A stretch of DNA of 47,227 nt, taken from an uncultured Bacilli bacterium (GTDB taxonomy: Bacteria; Bacillota_I; Bacilli_A; RF39; UBA660). The stretch is from contig CANQBI010000009.1 of assembly GCA_947589435.1 (NCBI GenBank), positions 1-47,227 on the forward strand. Direction: 5' to 3'. The notes beneath the pieces are model-generated. The model saw only the letters and a list, made by a program, of their open reading frames with translations. It did not search any database and had not been told where the DNA came from. A program made the translations under genes and the position numbers. Shown piece after piece: positions 1-8,015 of the stretch. How positions within the stretch are numbered: the first letter of the stretch is position 1; each line of letters begins with the position of its first letter.

Positions 1-1
1 A

Positions 2-52
2 AAAGAAAATGGCTCTATTGATGAAATATTTAGGAGGATGTTCAAATGTTAA
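2..52 (+). CDS. C-terminal tail of an ABC transporter ATP-binding protein (5' partial)
   Basis: Frame 2 is open from the window edge and ends at TAA 50-52. Its last residues include SIDEIFRRMF, the kind of tail that closes ABC-2-type ATPase subunits. It overlaps the start of the next gene by seven bases, and the AGGAGG ribosome site of that gene (32-37) lies inside it. Translational coupling with a membrane permease is the main support for the call. Only 16 residues are visible and no catalytic motif is included, so the assignment rests on context. Confidence 0.45.
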   Translation, partial: KENGSIDEIFRRMFKC

Positions 53-843
53 GTAAATGTTTAAAATATGATTTAAAGTACATTTATAAAGTTTTAATAG
101 TTTTTTATTTACTTGCTACTATATTTGCAATTTTTACAAGAGTTTTGTTCTCTTTTGATAATTCTTTTATGTTGCATATTCTAGCACTTATATCAAGTGG
201 AACAACAATTGCTTTTATTATAAATATCATAATAAATAGTTTATTACGAGTATGGGTAAGATTCGTTAAAAATGTATATGGAGATGAATCTTACTTAACT
301 CATACTTTACCAATAAGTAAAAGTACCATTTATACGTCTAAATTTTTATCTTCTATTATTACAATGTTTACAAGTATATTAGTTATTATCTTATGTGTAT
401 TTATTGCTTATTATTCTGAAAATAATTTAGAAATATTAAAAAATACCTTACAGTTTTTTGCGACATCCATGGATAGTACAGCCATAAAAGTAGTTCTTGT
501 TGCTTTCTTTGTAATATTTTTAGAATTTACGGCTATATTACAAGCAGGTTTTACGGGTTTATTACTAGGACACAGATCTAATAATTTAAAAATGGTTAAA
601 TCAATTCTTTATGGTTTCTTAAACTACTTGTTTGTTGTTGCAATATCAGTTTTAATTATTTATATCATTGGTTTATTTAATCCAAATATTATGGCTTTAT
701 TTAATTCTAATATAAGTAATACACTTTCAGTTGATATTGTAAAAACAGCTTTAACTTTAGGAATATGCTTATATATCATTTTAATTGGTATCTATTATTT
801 CATAGATATAAAAGTATTCAAAAAAGGTGTAAATGTGGATTAA
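46..843 (+). CDS. ABC-2-type transporter permease
   Basis: This 265-residue protein is almost entirely hydrophobic, with about six membrane segments (near residues 15-35, 45-65, 100-125, 150-175, 190-210 and 235-255). Between the second and third is a cytoplasmic-looking loop with GDESYLTHTLPIS, a sequence typical of ABC-2 permeases of Gram-positive bacteria. It starts at ATG 46 behind AGGAGG (32-37) and overlaps the end of a likely ATPase gene, so the two probably form one exporter. The substrate cannot be read from the sequence. Such pairs often act in lantibiotic or antimicrobial-peptide export or immunity, but that is family knowledge, not something seen here. Confidence 0.75.
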   Translation: MLSKCLKYDLKYIYKVLIVFYLLATIFAIFTRVLFSFDNSFMLHILALISSGTTIAFIINIIINSLLRVWVRFVKNVYGDESYLTHTLPISKSTIYTSKFLSSIITMFTSILVIILCVFIAYYSENNLEILKNTLQFFATSMDSTAIKVVLVAFFVIFLEFTAILQAGFTGLLLGHRSNNLKMVKSILYGFLNYLFVVAISVLIIYIIGLFNPNIMALFNSNISNTLSVDIVKTALTLGICLYIILIGIYYFIDIKVFKKGVNVD

Positions 844-959
844 ACAATTTTAATAAGAGCAAATTACAATTTGGATGAGTAAAATATATAACTCTACTAA
901 TAGTAGGTGTTAAAACTTTGGTTAATATTGTATAGTTATTTTTGAAAGGAGCAAAAAAT

Positions 960-2114
960 ATGGATTTAGAAAAAATAGGTAAATTTATTGCAAGTGCAAG
1001 AAAAGATGCTAATTTAACTCAAGAACAACTGGCCGAAAAATTAGGAATAACTTATAAAGCTGTATCTAAGTGGGAGTGTGGTAAGGGACTCCCTGATGCC
1101 TCGATTATGGTGGAATTATGTAAAATTTTAAAAATAACGGTTAATGATTTATTAAGTGGAGAAAAAGTTGGGGAGATAGAATATCAAGAAAAGTTAGAAC
1201 AAAATATTATTGATACAATAGATTATACAGATAAAAAAGTATCGGAAAAAAATAAAAATATCGCCATGATGATTATGTTTGGAGGTCTATTTCTAACTTT
1301 TATTGCTTTTACAATATTCCCAAGTGAATCATCATGGGGTTCTATTTATTCGGTAATTGGCTTAGTTATATCTTTAATAGGTTTTTCTATAATTAATAAG
1401 AAAAAGTCTTATTTAAAAAGAATATTATATAGTTTTTTATATGTAGTGGTGTTTTTAATAACTTTATTAGTAATTGATTATTCTAATGTTGTCTTAAATA
1501 AAGTTGCTCCTCGATTTTCTTATTTAAAAGAAACTGGGGATACAATGATTATTTATAAAACTCCTTTTTATAATGTCTATAGAATAAATAGAGATACTAA
1601 AAATGAGTATTATATAATCGATACTAAAAAAGAATATACCGAAGATAATATACCAATAACTCCCTTTAACAGGGATAAATCAGGAATTGAAAACATAATC
1701 AAATATAAAAATAAATATGTGGGTAATAATAGTAATGATAGCCATTTAATAGATAATTTACCCCTTGCTGAATATGGTTATGTATTTGAAATTGATTCCG
1801 TAAATTTAGGGCTTACTATCGATTACCATATTACAGATTGGTATGTTAATGAAAATCATTATTTGGAAAAATCTTTATTATATAACTCTGTATCAATATT
1901 TGCTTTAATAGATAATGTCGAACAAATTACTTTTAATTTTAGTGGTAATACCTATACCGTAAGTAGAAACCAAATAAATGAATTGTATCCGCATTTTAAA
2001 GACATAGTTGATAAAGAAATCAATCAAGATAATTTCAATATATATTTAGAAAATAAAATGAATGATAATAATTTTGTCGAAGATACTTTTAAAGAGATAT
2101 TTATTTTAGAATAA
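960..2114 (+). CDS. XRE-family regulator with membrane segments and an extracytoplasmic C-terminal domain
   Basis: Residues 1-65 form a Cro/C1 helix-turn-helix (LTQEQLAEKLGIT, then VSKWE), followed by the LLSGEKV end typical of this subfamily. Residues 85-175 hold about four hydrophobic segments. Residues 180-384 form a polar domain that should sit outside the cell. ATG 960 is preferred over an upstream in-frame TTG at 942 because GAAAGGAG (945-952) is then correctly spaced. Three more genes of this architecture lie in the first 13 kb. The design suggests a membrane-tethered one-component sensor-repressor, but target and signal are unknown and the C-terminal domain is not recognised. Confidence 0.72.
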   Translation: MDLEKIGKFIASARKDANLTQEQLAEKLGITYKAVSKWECGKGLPDASIMVELCKILKITVNDLLSGEKVGEIEYQEKLEQNIIDTIDYTDKKVSEKNKNIAMMIMFGGLFLTFIAFTIFPSESSWGSIYSVIGLVISLIGFSIINKKKSYLKRILYSFLYVVVFLITLLVIDYSNVVLNKVAPRFSYLKETGDTMIIYKTPFYNVYRINRDTKNEYYIIDTKKEYTEDNIPITPFNRDKSGIENIIKYKNKYVGNNSNDSHLIDNLPLAEYGYVFEIDSVNLGLTIDYHITDWYVNENHYLEKSLLYNSVSIFALIDNVEQITFNFSGNTYTVSRNQINELYPHFKDIVDKEINQDNFNIYLENKMNDNNFVEDTFKEIFILE

Positions 2115-2221
2115 AACTTGCTATATATTTCCAGTGGAATTAATTACTTGGAACTTTACATGAAGCATACAATATTATATAATAATGCATATAAAAAAAA
2201 TTTTGAAAGGAAGTTGATTTT

Positions 2222-3505
2222 ATGAAGTTTTTATCAATTAGTGCGATAAAAGGTTTACTTCTAAGTGTGGGAACCGTAGCGGTAGTAACTACGGGAGTTA
2301 TTGTGGTTAATAACAATAATTCTTTAAATGATAAACAAGTAAATCTAGTGGAAAATGGAATTACAGAAACTAAAAATCCTAATTTAGTGGAAGCCGAAAA
2401 TGAAGTAAATGCCTCAAAGGCAAATCTTGAAGAAGCGAGTAAAGAAGTTTTAAAAGCTGAGGCCGAAAAAGAAAATGCTGAAAAGGAAGCACTTGATGCT
2501 GAAAAAGCCATAAGTAAAGCAGAAGATGCTAAAAAATTAGCTGAAGCTGAAGTTAAAAATGCTAAAACCGAAAAAGAAAAAAATGCGGCTTTAGAAAAAG
2601 TTAAGGAAGCAGAAAAAGCTATAAATACAGCAAAAGAAACAAAAAAAGCTGCAGATGATAAAGTTCAAAAAGCGGAAAAAGCGATAAATGAAGCTACAGA
2701 AAATAAGAAAGCAGCGGAGGAAAGAGTTCAAAAAGCCGAAGATGCTAAAAAAACTGTGGAAGATGAAATAAGAAAAAATCAAGAAAGTGAAGAGCAAACA
2801 CCAAAAGTTGAAGAGGCAAAACAACAAACTCAAACAGAAGTAAAAAAAGAAACAAAGACTAAAACTTCAACTAAAGAAAATAACAAAACAACTAATGAAA
2901 CTAAAACTGAAAGTCAAAACAACAATAGTAATGTCAATAATAACAATAACAATAACAATAACAATAACAGTACTAATAATAATGCAACATTAACAAATCC
3001 AAGCAACGATGAGGAAAGAACTCTTACGGATGAACAACTTAAAAAAGTTTTAGAACAAGCCGCTAAAGGAGAAGCAGCAGATAAAGAGGCTTATAAAGAA
3101 GCCTATAAAGAAAAATATGGTCATTATCCAGATGAAGAAAAACAAGAAGTAGAATTCCATTTCTATAGTAATTTAAATCCTTTAACAATTCGTTTATATG
3201 ACCATGAAAATTTTTATACAACTCAAAGATGTGGAGAAGATAAACATGGTTGTATTTGGTTTGTTGAATTTGCTTGTGATTTAAATGAATGTGTCGGTTT
3301 CAAAGACCAACATACAGGAGAATTAAAAAGTGATGTTATTTATTCTAAAAGAGCTAATATTAGTGAATTTACAATGAATGCTCCTGAAGCAAGATATGGT
3401 TATAAATTTAAACAATGGGAATTAATATCTGACCGTAAAAATACAATAAATGGAGAAACTGGTATTGCTTATAAATATGTTGCTGTTTATGAAAAAGTTC
3501 AATAA
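2222..3505 (+). CDS. Secreted or surface-anchored coiled-coil protein with Asn-rich linker
   Basis: An N-terminal hydrophobic segment (about residues 9-29) acts as signal or anchor. Residues 55-195 are an uninterrupted Ala/Lys/Glu coiled coil of repeating EAEKAI- and KAEDAKK-like units. Residues 200-260 are a Lys/Thr then Asn-rich linker containing eleven consecutive Asn. The C-terminal 120 residues form a compact domain with three Cys residues and a GYKFKQWEL...YKYVAVYE ending, like the closing strands of listerial/Flg_new-type repeats. No LPXTG sorting signal is visible. The start is supported by GAAAGGAAG just upstream. A stalk-plus-tip surface protein is likely; the function is unknown. 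Confidence 0.65.
   Translation: MKFLSISAIKGLLLSVGTVAVVTTGVIVVNNNNSLNDKQVNLVENGITETKNPNLVEAENEVNASKANLEEASKEVLKAEAEKENAEKEALDAEKAISKAEDAKKLAEAEVKNAKTEKEKNAALEKVKEAEKAINTAKETKKAADDKVQKAEKAINEATENKKAAEERVQKAEDAKKTVEDEIRKNQESEEQTPKVEEAKQQTQTEVKKETKTKTSTKENNKTTNETKTESQNNNSNVNNNNNNNNNNNSTNNNATLTNPSNDEERTLTDEQLKKVLEQAAKGEAADKEAYKEAYKEKYGHYPDEEKQEVEFHFYSNLNPLTIRLYDHENFYTTQRCGEDKHGCIWFVEFACDLNECVGFKDQHTGELKSDVIYSKRANISEFTMNAPEARYGYKFKQWELISDRKNTINGETGIAYKYVAVYEKVQ
2936..2968 (+). repeat. In-frame AAT/AAC trinucleotide tract
   Basis: Eleven consecutive Asn codons, mostly alternating AAT and AAC, sit in the linker of the coiled-coil protein. Loss or gain of units would lengthen or shorten the linker without breaking the frame. 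Confidence 0.85.
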
Positions 3506-3516
3506 TTAAAATACTT

Positions 3517-3546
3517 AGAGATAAGAAAAAAACTTATCTCTTTTTC
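3517..3546 (+). terminator. Rho-independent terminator of the coiled-coil protein gene
   Basis: AGAGATAAG (3517-3525) pairs perfectly with CTTATCTCT (3533-3541) across a short A-rich loop, and a T run follows. Confidence 0.85.
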
Positions 3547-3593
3547 ATTATCTAAATTAATTTTAGTGTTATAATATTTAAAGGAGATGAATA

Positions 3594-4010
3594 ATGGATA
3601 AATTTAAAGAAATAAGACCAGTTGTTCTGGGTGTTTTAAAGAAAGACAATAAAATATTAGTAAATAGAGGATTTGATAAAGTAACAGGAGAAGAATTTTA
3701 TCGCCCTATTGGGGGAGGTATTGAATTTTTAGAAACTAGTGAGGACGCTTTAAAAAGAGAATTTCAAGAAGAACTTAATATTGCTATTGAAGTAAAAGAA
3801 TTTTTAGGTATCGAAGAAAATATATTTACTTATAATGGTAGATGCGCTCACGAATTAATATTATTTTATAATGTATCTATGAATGTTGAAGATTATAAAG
3901 AAGAATATATAGTTGAGGGTAATGTTAATGCCAGGTGGATTGATATAAATAAGTTTAAAAATAAAGAATTGAAATTATATCCAGAACAAACATCTAAATA
4001 TTTAAATTAA
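3594..4010 (+). CDS. Nudix hydrolase
   Basis: The Nudix box reads G-x5-E-x7-RE-x2-EE-x-N/I around residues 40-63 (ending REFQEELNI), with the usual Gly near the end replaced by Asn. The catalytic REx2EE glutamates that bind Mg are intact. At 138 residues it is the standard length for a single-domain Nudix enzyme. The N-terminal strand (RPVVLGVLKKDNKILV) and C-terminal YPEQTSKYL fit the fold. The enzyme should cleave a nucleoside diphosphate linked to another group; the substrate cannot be predicted. It stands alone behind AAAGGAGATG and a terminator, so it is probably its own transcript. Confidence 0.88.
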   Translation: MDKFKEIRPVVLGVLKKDNKILVNRGFDKVTGEEFYRPIGGGIEFLETSEDALKREFQEELNIAIEVKEFLGIEENIFTYNGRCAHELILFYNVSMNVEDYKEEYIVEGNVNARWIDINKFKNKELKLYPEQTSKYLN

Positions 4011-4082
4011 AAAATAAAGTAAACCTTTAGTATGTTTAAAAAAAGTTAAAAAATGTTATAGTTTTTCTTGGAGGGAGAATTT

Positions 4083-4589
4083 ATGAATCAAGAGAAAATA
4101 GGAAAGTTTATTGCAAAGAATAGAAAATTAAAAAATTTAACCCAAGAAGAATTAGCGGACAAATTAGGTATTACGAAAAATGCGGTCAGTAAGTGGGAAA
4201 GAGGTTTATGTTTAATGGATATGTCTTTACTTAAACCTTTAAGTGAAATATTAGAATTAAGTGTAAATGATATTTTAGCGGGAGAAAAAATCGAAGAAAA
4301 AGATATTGAAAAAAAGAGCGAAGAAAATATTATTAAATTAACCGAACTCATTAATTTAAAATCAATGAAATATGGTATTATAGGAATGGCTTTATTTTCC
4401 ATTATTTTAATGTTTATTTCTTTTTGTAAAGACATTCAAATATCTTCGATTGTAAGTTTATTATGTGCATATAATACAATTACTTTTCTAAGTCGTTATA
4501 AATTACAAAAAGATAAAATGGATTTACTTACGGGAATAATTTTCTTTATTGCTGTTATCTGTAATACCACTACCTTTATTTTATCTTAA
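4083..4589 (+). CDS. Short membrane-anchored XRE-family regulator
   Basis: Residues 1-65 are a Cro/C1 helix-turn-helix (LTQEELADKLGIT, AVSKWERGL) very similar to the genes at 960 and 5422. It is followed by about three membrane segments (near residues 102-120, 122-140 and 148-167) and no extracytoplasmic domain. ATG 4083 is chosen because GGAGGGAG (4069-4076) lies directly before it; an in-frame TTG at 4068 overlaps that site. At 168 residues it is the shortest paralogue, either a truncated sensor or a minimal membrane-bound repressor. Regulatory targets are unknown. Confidence 0.72.
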   Translation: MNQEKIGKFIAKNRKLKNLTQEELADKLGITKNAVSKWERGLCLMDMSLLKPLSEILELSVNDILAGEKIEEKDIEKKSEENIIKLTELINLKSMKYGIIGMALFSIILMFISFCKDIQISSIVSLLCAYNTITFLSRYKLQKDKMDLLTGIIFFIAVICNTTTFILS

Positions 4590-4634
4590 AAAAATTATTA
4601 CAAAAAAATATAAATTGTGTTAAACTTAATAAGT

Positions 4635-4722
4635 AATACATTTGACACATGTAGTGCTAGGCACATAAATCTGATTACAGAGATGTATTTAGAAAATGGA
4701 CCTAGAGCTTATGTGTTTTTTT
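4635..4722 (+). promoter_or_regulatory. Candidate structured leader/attenuator upstream of the DUF2798 gene
   Basis: AATACAT (4635-4641) can pair with ATGTATT (4683-4689). CTAGG (4657-4661) matches CCTAG (4701-4705). CACATAA (4662-4668) matches TTATGTG (4709-4715), which is followed by seven T (4716-4722) and, 12 bases later, the ribosome site AAAGGAGGTG. The pairings cross, giving either a pseudoknot or mutually exclusive terminator/antiterminator folds. A possible promoter (TTGACA 4642-4647, CATAAA 4664-4669, 16-bp spacer) lies inside, so how much is transcribed is uncertain. I cannot match it to a known riboswitch class. Confidence 0.4.
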
Positions 4723-4744
4723 GTTGTTAAAGGAGGTGAAGTGT

Positions 4745-5284
4745 ATGCCTACAAAAAAATCTGAAAGAGCAATATTTGCTTTAATTACCGTTATTATTAC
4801 GGTGCATGCTTATGTATTTTATAGTTTGTATGTGGTAAATGGTGCTACCCTTATGAGTTTAATGGGAGCGAGTAGTGTCATTGGGGCAATTAATAAACTA
4901 GGTGGAGTTTATATGTTTGGTCATTATTTACCAATATGGGCTGTTATTTTAACAGAATTTTGTTTTGCTTATTCAGCTGAAATGTTAATTGGCCAACCAT
5001 TTTCATTTAAAATGGCTTGTAAAAATTTTGATATTAAAAAAACGGATCCCGTCCATTTTGAAACAGCTGTTATATGCGCTACCGTAGGAATAATGGTGCC
5101 AGTAATGAGTTTAATCGCGGCTTTTTTATATTATCCTTATTATGCCGGATTTAATATATTTACTTTACTTGCCAACTGGTTAAAATTAATTTGTTTTAAT
5201 TTTCCTTTTGCTTATTTCTCTCAACTATTTTTTATTCAGCCCTTTGTTAGACAAACATTTAAAGTAATATTTAAAAGAAAATAA
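4745..5284 (+). CDS. DUF2798-family membrane protein
   Basis: The protein has four hydrophobic segments (near residues 10-30, 55-75, 105-130 and 140-165). It begins MPTKKSERAIFALIT, the signature opening of DUF2798 proteins, here present as two copies of the two-helix unit. ATG 4745 follows AAAGGAGGTG with ideal spacing; the in-frame upstream TTG overlaps the ribosome site. The family has no established function. It is preceded by an unusual structured leader with a T run, so expression may be controlled by transcription attenuation. Confidence 0.75.
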   Translation: MPTKKSERAIFALITVIITVHAYVFYSLYVVNGATLMSLMGASSVIGAINKLGGVYMFGHYLPIWAVILTEFCFAYSAEMLIGQPFSFKMACKNFDIKKTDPVHFETAVICATVGIMVPVMSLIAAFLYYPYYAGFNIFTLLANWLKLICFNFPFAYFSQLFFIQPFVRQTFKVIFKRK

Positions 5285-5301
5285 TAAATTACCATTAATA
5301 T

Positions 5302-5332
5302 AAAGTAAACTCTATGTGAGATTTACTTTTTC
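5302..5332 (+). terminator. Rho-independent terminator
   Basis: AAAGTAAA plus CTC (5302-5312) pairs with GAG plus TTTACTTT (5318-5329) with one unpaired A, followed by a T-rich tail. It closes the DUF2798 gene. Confidence 0.75.
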
Positions 5333-5421
5333 TTTGGTATAATTAAATTACAACCCTTGAAGTGTTTCCTGTTAAAATAAGATTTTATATTCTAAAATAT
5401 TAACCAAAAGGAGCCAAAAAT

Positions 5422-6285
5422 ATGGATTTAGAAAAAATAGGAAAATTTATTGCCAAAGCAAGAAAATTAAAAAATTTAACCCAACAAGAACTTGCGGACA
5501 TTCTAGGAGTTTCCGATAGAACTATTGGTAATTGGGAAAATGGTAGGAATATGCCTGATTTATCTTTATTTAAGCCTTTATGTCAAGAACTTGATATTAC
5601 TTTAAATGATTTAATGAGTGGCGAAAAAGTTAGAGAAAAAGAATTAGAAGAAAAGTTTGAAGAAAACATTGAAAATACGATTAAGTATTCAAATAAAAAA
5701 GTTAAACGAGTTAAAAAAATTTCCATATTGGTAGCTATTATTATAGGTTTAATATTATCTACTTTAGGGGTATTATTTGCCATTGATGTTACGAGAATGC
5801 GAAATAACGAACCAGTATTCTTTAGCACTTGGGGATTTAAGTATGCTCCTCCCGTAAATATTGATGATGTTAATATAGAGAAGGTTATTAAAGATTACTT
5901 AATAAAAGAAGATGAACGAGTTAATTATTATGAAGATGAAAAATCTTTTGCATCTATGCACATCTATCTTATCAATAAAGATATAGGTAATAAATATTAT
6001 GTTTATGCTTGGGTATTACAGGAAAAATATTATTTAGAAGGTAATAATGTAGTTAGGGATACCAGTACATCTATTCCTTATAAGTTTGAATTAGTAAAAA
6101 ATAATAATGAATTTATTGTAAGTGCTTATGATATTCCCAGAGATGGCAGTTATTACGTTAAAGATATGAAAAAAATATTTCCTAATAGTGTCTTAAGAGA
6201 TATGGATAGTATTCATACGGATGGCACAATCGAAAGATTATCTTTAGAAATTCAAAACGAAGTAAATTTATATTTTCATAAATGA
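5422..6285 (+). CDS. Membrane-anchored XRE-family regulator with C-terminal sensor-like domain
   Basis: Residues 1-65 form a Cro/C1 helix-turn-helix (LTQQELADILGVS, IGNWENGRN), followed by one membrane segment near residues 100-122. A roughly 165-residue C-terminal region should then face the outside. ATG 5422 follows AAAAGGAGCC. The first 30 residues are nearly identical to those of the genes at 960 and 4083, so these are recent paralogues with exchanged C-termini. The C-terminal region starts after FFSTWGF and has no motif I recognise. It ends at a TGA codon, showing TGA is a stop here. Confidence 0.72.
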   Translation: MDLEKIGKFIAKARKLKNLTQQELADILGVSDRTIGNWENGRNMPDLSLFKPLCQELDITLNDLMSGEKVREKELEEKFEENIENTIKYSNKKVKRVKKISILVAIIIGLILSTLGVLFAIDVTRMRNNEPVFFSTWGFKYAPPVNIDDVNIEKVIKDYLIKEDERVNYYEDEKSFASMHIYLINKDIGNKYYVYAWVLQEKYYLEGNNVVRDTSTSIPYKFELVKNNNEFIVSAYDIPRDGSYYVKDMKKIFPNSVLRDMDSIHTDGTIERLSLEIQNEVNLYFHK

Positions 6286-6304
6286 ATAATTAATTAATTT
6301 ATAT

Positions 6305-6335
6305 AAATCAACTCTATTGAGGAATTTGCTTTTTT
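6305..6335 (+). terminator. Probable terminator
   Basis: An imperfect stem (AAA, TC, CTC against GAG, GA, TTT) is followed by CTTTTTT. It resembles the hairpin at 5302 in sequence and position, which raises confidence slightly. Confidence 0.5.
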
Positions 6336-6410
6336 GTAATAATATTTAAAGAAAAATAAATAGTAATTTACATGAATAAGTTAATTTTTAAATTTATTGC
6401 CATTTTAGGA

Positions 6411-6441
6411 TTGACTTAAAGTTCACTTTAACTTATATAAT
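6411..6441 (+). promoter_or_regulatory. Promoter with MerR-type 19-bp spacer and embedded operator
   Basis: -35 TTGACT (6411-6416) and -10 TATAAT (6436-6441) are 19 bp apart, two more than optimal. The spacer holds the perfect inverted repeat TTAAAGT-TC-ACTTTAA (6416-6431). This is the geometry of promoters activated by MerR-family proteins, and the half-sites resemble those of AdhR/NmlR-like aldehyde-responsive regulators. No merR gene is in the window. Confidence 0.72.
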
Positions 6442-6492
6442 TATAATGAGAGGAAGTTTATGAAATAAGATTTTATACGAGGAGAATAGTTT

Positions 6493-7149
6493 ATGAATAA
6501 AAAAATAATAATTTTAATTATAGCTATAGTAGTAATTGTGACAGTAGGTTGTGTTGGATTTTGGATTATAAATTCTAATAATAAGGCCAATTCTAATAAT
6601 TCAAATTCAACTGAAAACCAAAGTAATAATGAAATAAAAGAAGAAACTCCAAATGATAATGCGGAAACTAATGATAAAAAAGTGGCGGTCATTTATTTCT
6701 CGGCAACAGGTACAACTGAAAAAATAGCTGGTTATATTAAAAATGTGACAAATGGTGATTTAATCGAAATAGAACCTAAAGAAAAATATACTAGTGCCGA
6801 TTTAAATTATGGTAATAATAATTCTAGAGCCACTAGAGAACAAAATGATTCTAGTGCAAGACCAGAAATAAAAAACAATATAAATACGGATAATTATGAG
6901 GTAATTTATTTAGGTTATCCGATATGGTGGGGAGATGTTCCCAAAATTATTTTAACATTTTTAGATAGTCAAAATTTAGATGGTAAAATACTTATTCCAT
7001 TTTGTACTTCAGGAAGTACAGGTATAAGCGGAAGTGTAAATACTTTAAAAAATTATAAGAAAAATATTATTTGGTTAGATGGTAAAAGATTTTCGGCAAG
7101 TACGAGTCTAGAAGAAATAAATAGTTGGGTTACAAATTTAAATTATTAG
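6493..7149 (+). CDS. Membrane-anchored flavodoxin
   Basis: An N-terminal hydrophobic segment (residues 4-26) and a 40-residue Asn-rich linker precede a complete flavodoxin domain (about residues 67-218). FSATGTTEKIA forms the FMN phosphate loop, IYLGYPIWWGDVP the second flavin loop (with WW), and FCTSGSTGI the third. The anchor is unusual: flavodoxins are normally cytosolic electron carriers, whereas this one is predicted to sit on the outer face. The Cys near residue 20 lies within the hydrophobic run rather than in a clear lipobox. It is first in an operon with a second flavodoxin, a CMD protein and a cupin under a MerR-type promoter, which suggests a role in handling reactive electrophiles or quinones. 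Confidence 0.85.
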   Translation: MNKKIIILIIAIVVIVTVGCVGFWIINSNNKANSNNSNSTENQSNNEIKEETPNDNAETNDKKVAVIYFSATGTTEKIAGYIKNVTNGDLIEIEPKEKYTSADLNYGNNNSRATREQNDSSARPEIKNNINTDNYEVIYLGYPIWWGDVPKIILTFLDSQNLDGKILIPFCTSGSTGISGSVNTLKNYKKNIIWLDGKRFSASTSLEEINSWVTNLNY

Positions 7150-7180
7150 ATTTAAGAGGATAAAAGAAAGGAATGATTTT

Positions 7181-7648
7181 ATGAGTAAAATTTTAGTGAG
7201 TTATTTTTCAGCAAGTGGTGTAACAAAAGGAGTAGCAAGTAAAATTGCGAAAGTTTTAGGTGGTGATTTATTTGAAATTGAACCAATAAATAAATATACC
7301 GATGAAGATTTAAATTGGACAAATAAACAAAGTAGATCATCAGTTGAAATGAATAATCCAGCCTCAAGACCAGAGGTAAAAAGTAAAGTTTCTAATTTAA
7401 GTGATTATGATACTATCTTAATTGGATTTCCTGTATGGTGGGATTTAGCCCCTAGAATTATTAATACATTTATTGAAGAAAATAATCTTGAAAATAAAAA
7501 AATATATGTATTTGCAACATCAGGTGGTTCAAGTGTAAATAATAGTTATAATACTTTAAAAAATACATATAATAACCTTAATTTTGTTGATGCAAAAAGA
7601 TTAACAAGTAATGTATCAGATAGTGATATAACAAATTGGATTATATAG
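7181..7648 (+). CDS. Flavodoxin (cytosolic)
   Basis: A full-length flavodoxin of 155 residues without a signal. It has the FMN phosphate loop FSASGVTKGVA, the aromatic loop LIGFPVWWDLAP and the third loop FATSGGSSV. It matches the domain of the preceding anchored flavodoxin closely (both contain a DLxEIEP motif), indicating tandem duplication. The start is ATG 7181 behind AAAGGAATG, 31 bases after the upstream stop. The likely role is one- or two-electron transfer from a reductase encoded elsewhere, cotranscribed with the CMD and cupin genes. Confidence 0.9.
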   Translation: MSKILVSYFSASGVTKGVASKIAKVLGGDLFEIEPINKYTDEDLNWTNKQSRSSVEMNNPASRPEVKSKVSNLSDYDTILIGFPVWWDLAPRIINTFIEENNLENKKIYVFATSGGSSVNNSYNTLKNTYNNLNFVDAKRLTSNVSDSDITNWII

Positions 7649-7682
7649 CAAATATAAAAGAAGTAGAAGAGGAGAATGAATA

Positions 7683-8015
7683 ATGAAAAAACAAACAGCA
7701 GGTAGAGAGAAGTTAGGTAATATTGCCCCTTTATTTGCCGAATTAAATGATGATGTATTATTTGGCCGTGTTTGGTCAAGAGAAGATGAATTATCACCGA
7801 GAGATAGAAGTTTAATAACAATATCAGCATTATTTGCAATGGGATTATATCCCCAATTAAAAAGCCATCTTTTCCTTGGCAAAGAACATGGTCTTACAAA
7901 AGAAGAAGTGGTAGAAGCAGTAACTCAATTATCATTTTACTGTGGATGGCCTAAAGCTTGGAGTACATTCCCTTTAATTGAAGAAGTATATGGGAGTGAT
8001 GATAAAAATGAATAA
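7683..8015 (+). CDS. Carboxymuconolactone decarboxylase (CMD)/AhpD-like protein
   Basis: At 110 residues this matches the CMD domain, with LSPRDRSLITISALFAMG, the central LKSHLFLGKEHGLTKEEVVE and WPKAWSTF. The typical AhpD CxxC is absent; one Cys is present near residue 82 (FYCGWPKA), as in many CMD paralogues. His 62 and Glu 68 in the HLFLGKEHG helix match the usual proton-relay positions. It follows the flavodoxin by 34 bases with GAAGAGGAG before the ATG, and overlaps the cupin gene. In many bacteria CMD and cupin domains are fused into one protein; here they are separate but translationally coupled. Confidence 0.85.
   Translation: MKKQTAGREKLGNIAPLFAELNDDVLFGRVWSREDELSPRDRSLITISALFAMGLYPQLKSHLFLGKEHGLTKEEVVEAVTQLSFYCGWPKAWSTFPLIEEVYGSDDKNE

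Noticed and set aside
2140-2833. Two minus-strand open frames opposite the coiled-coil protein
   Set aside because: They are the Ser/Phe-rich complement of an Ala/Lys/Glu coiled coil, without ribosome sites or recognisable domains.
6460-6468. Two-codon frame ATG AAA TAA with GAGGAAG before it
   Set aside because: It could be a leader minigene or a leftover of an older start, but two codons cannot be told from chance.
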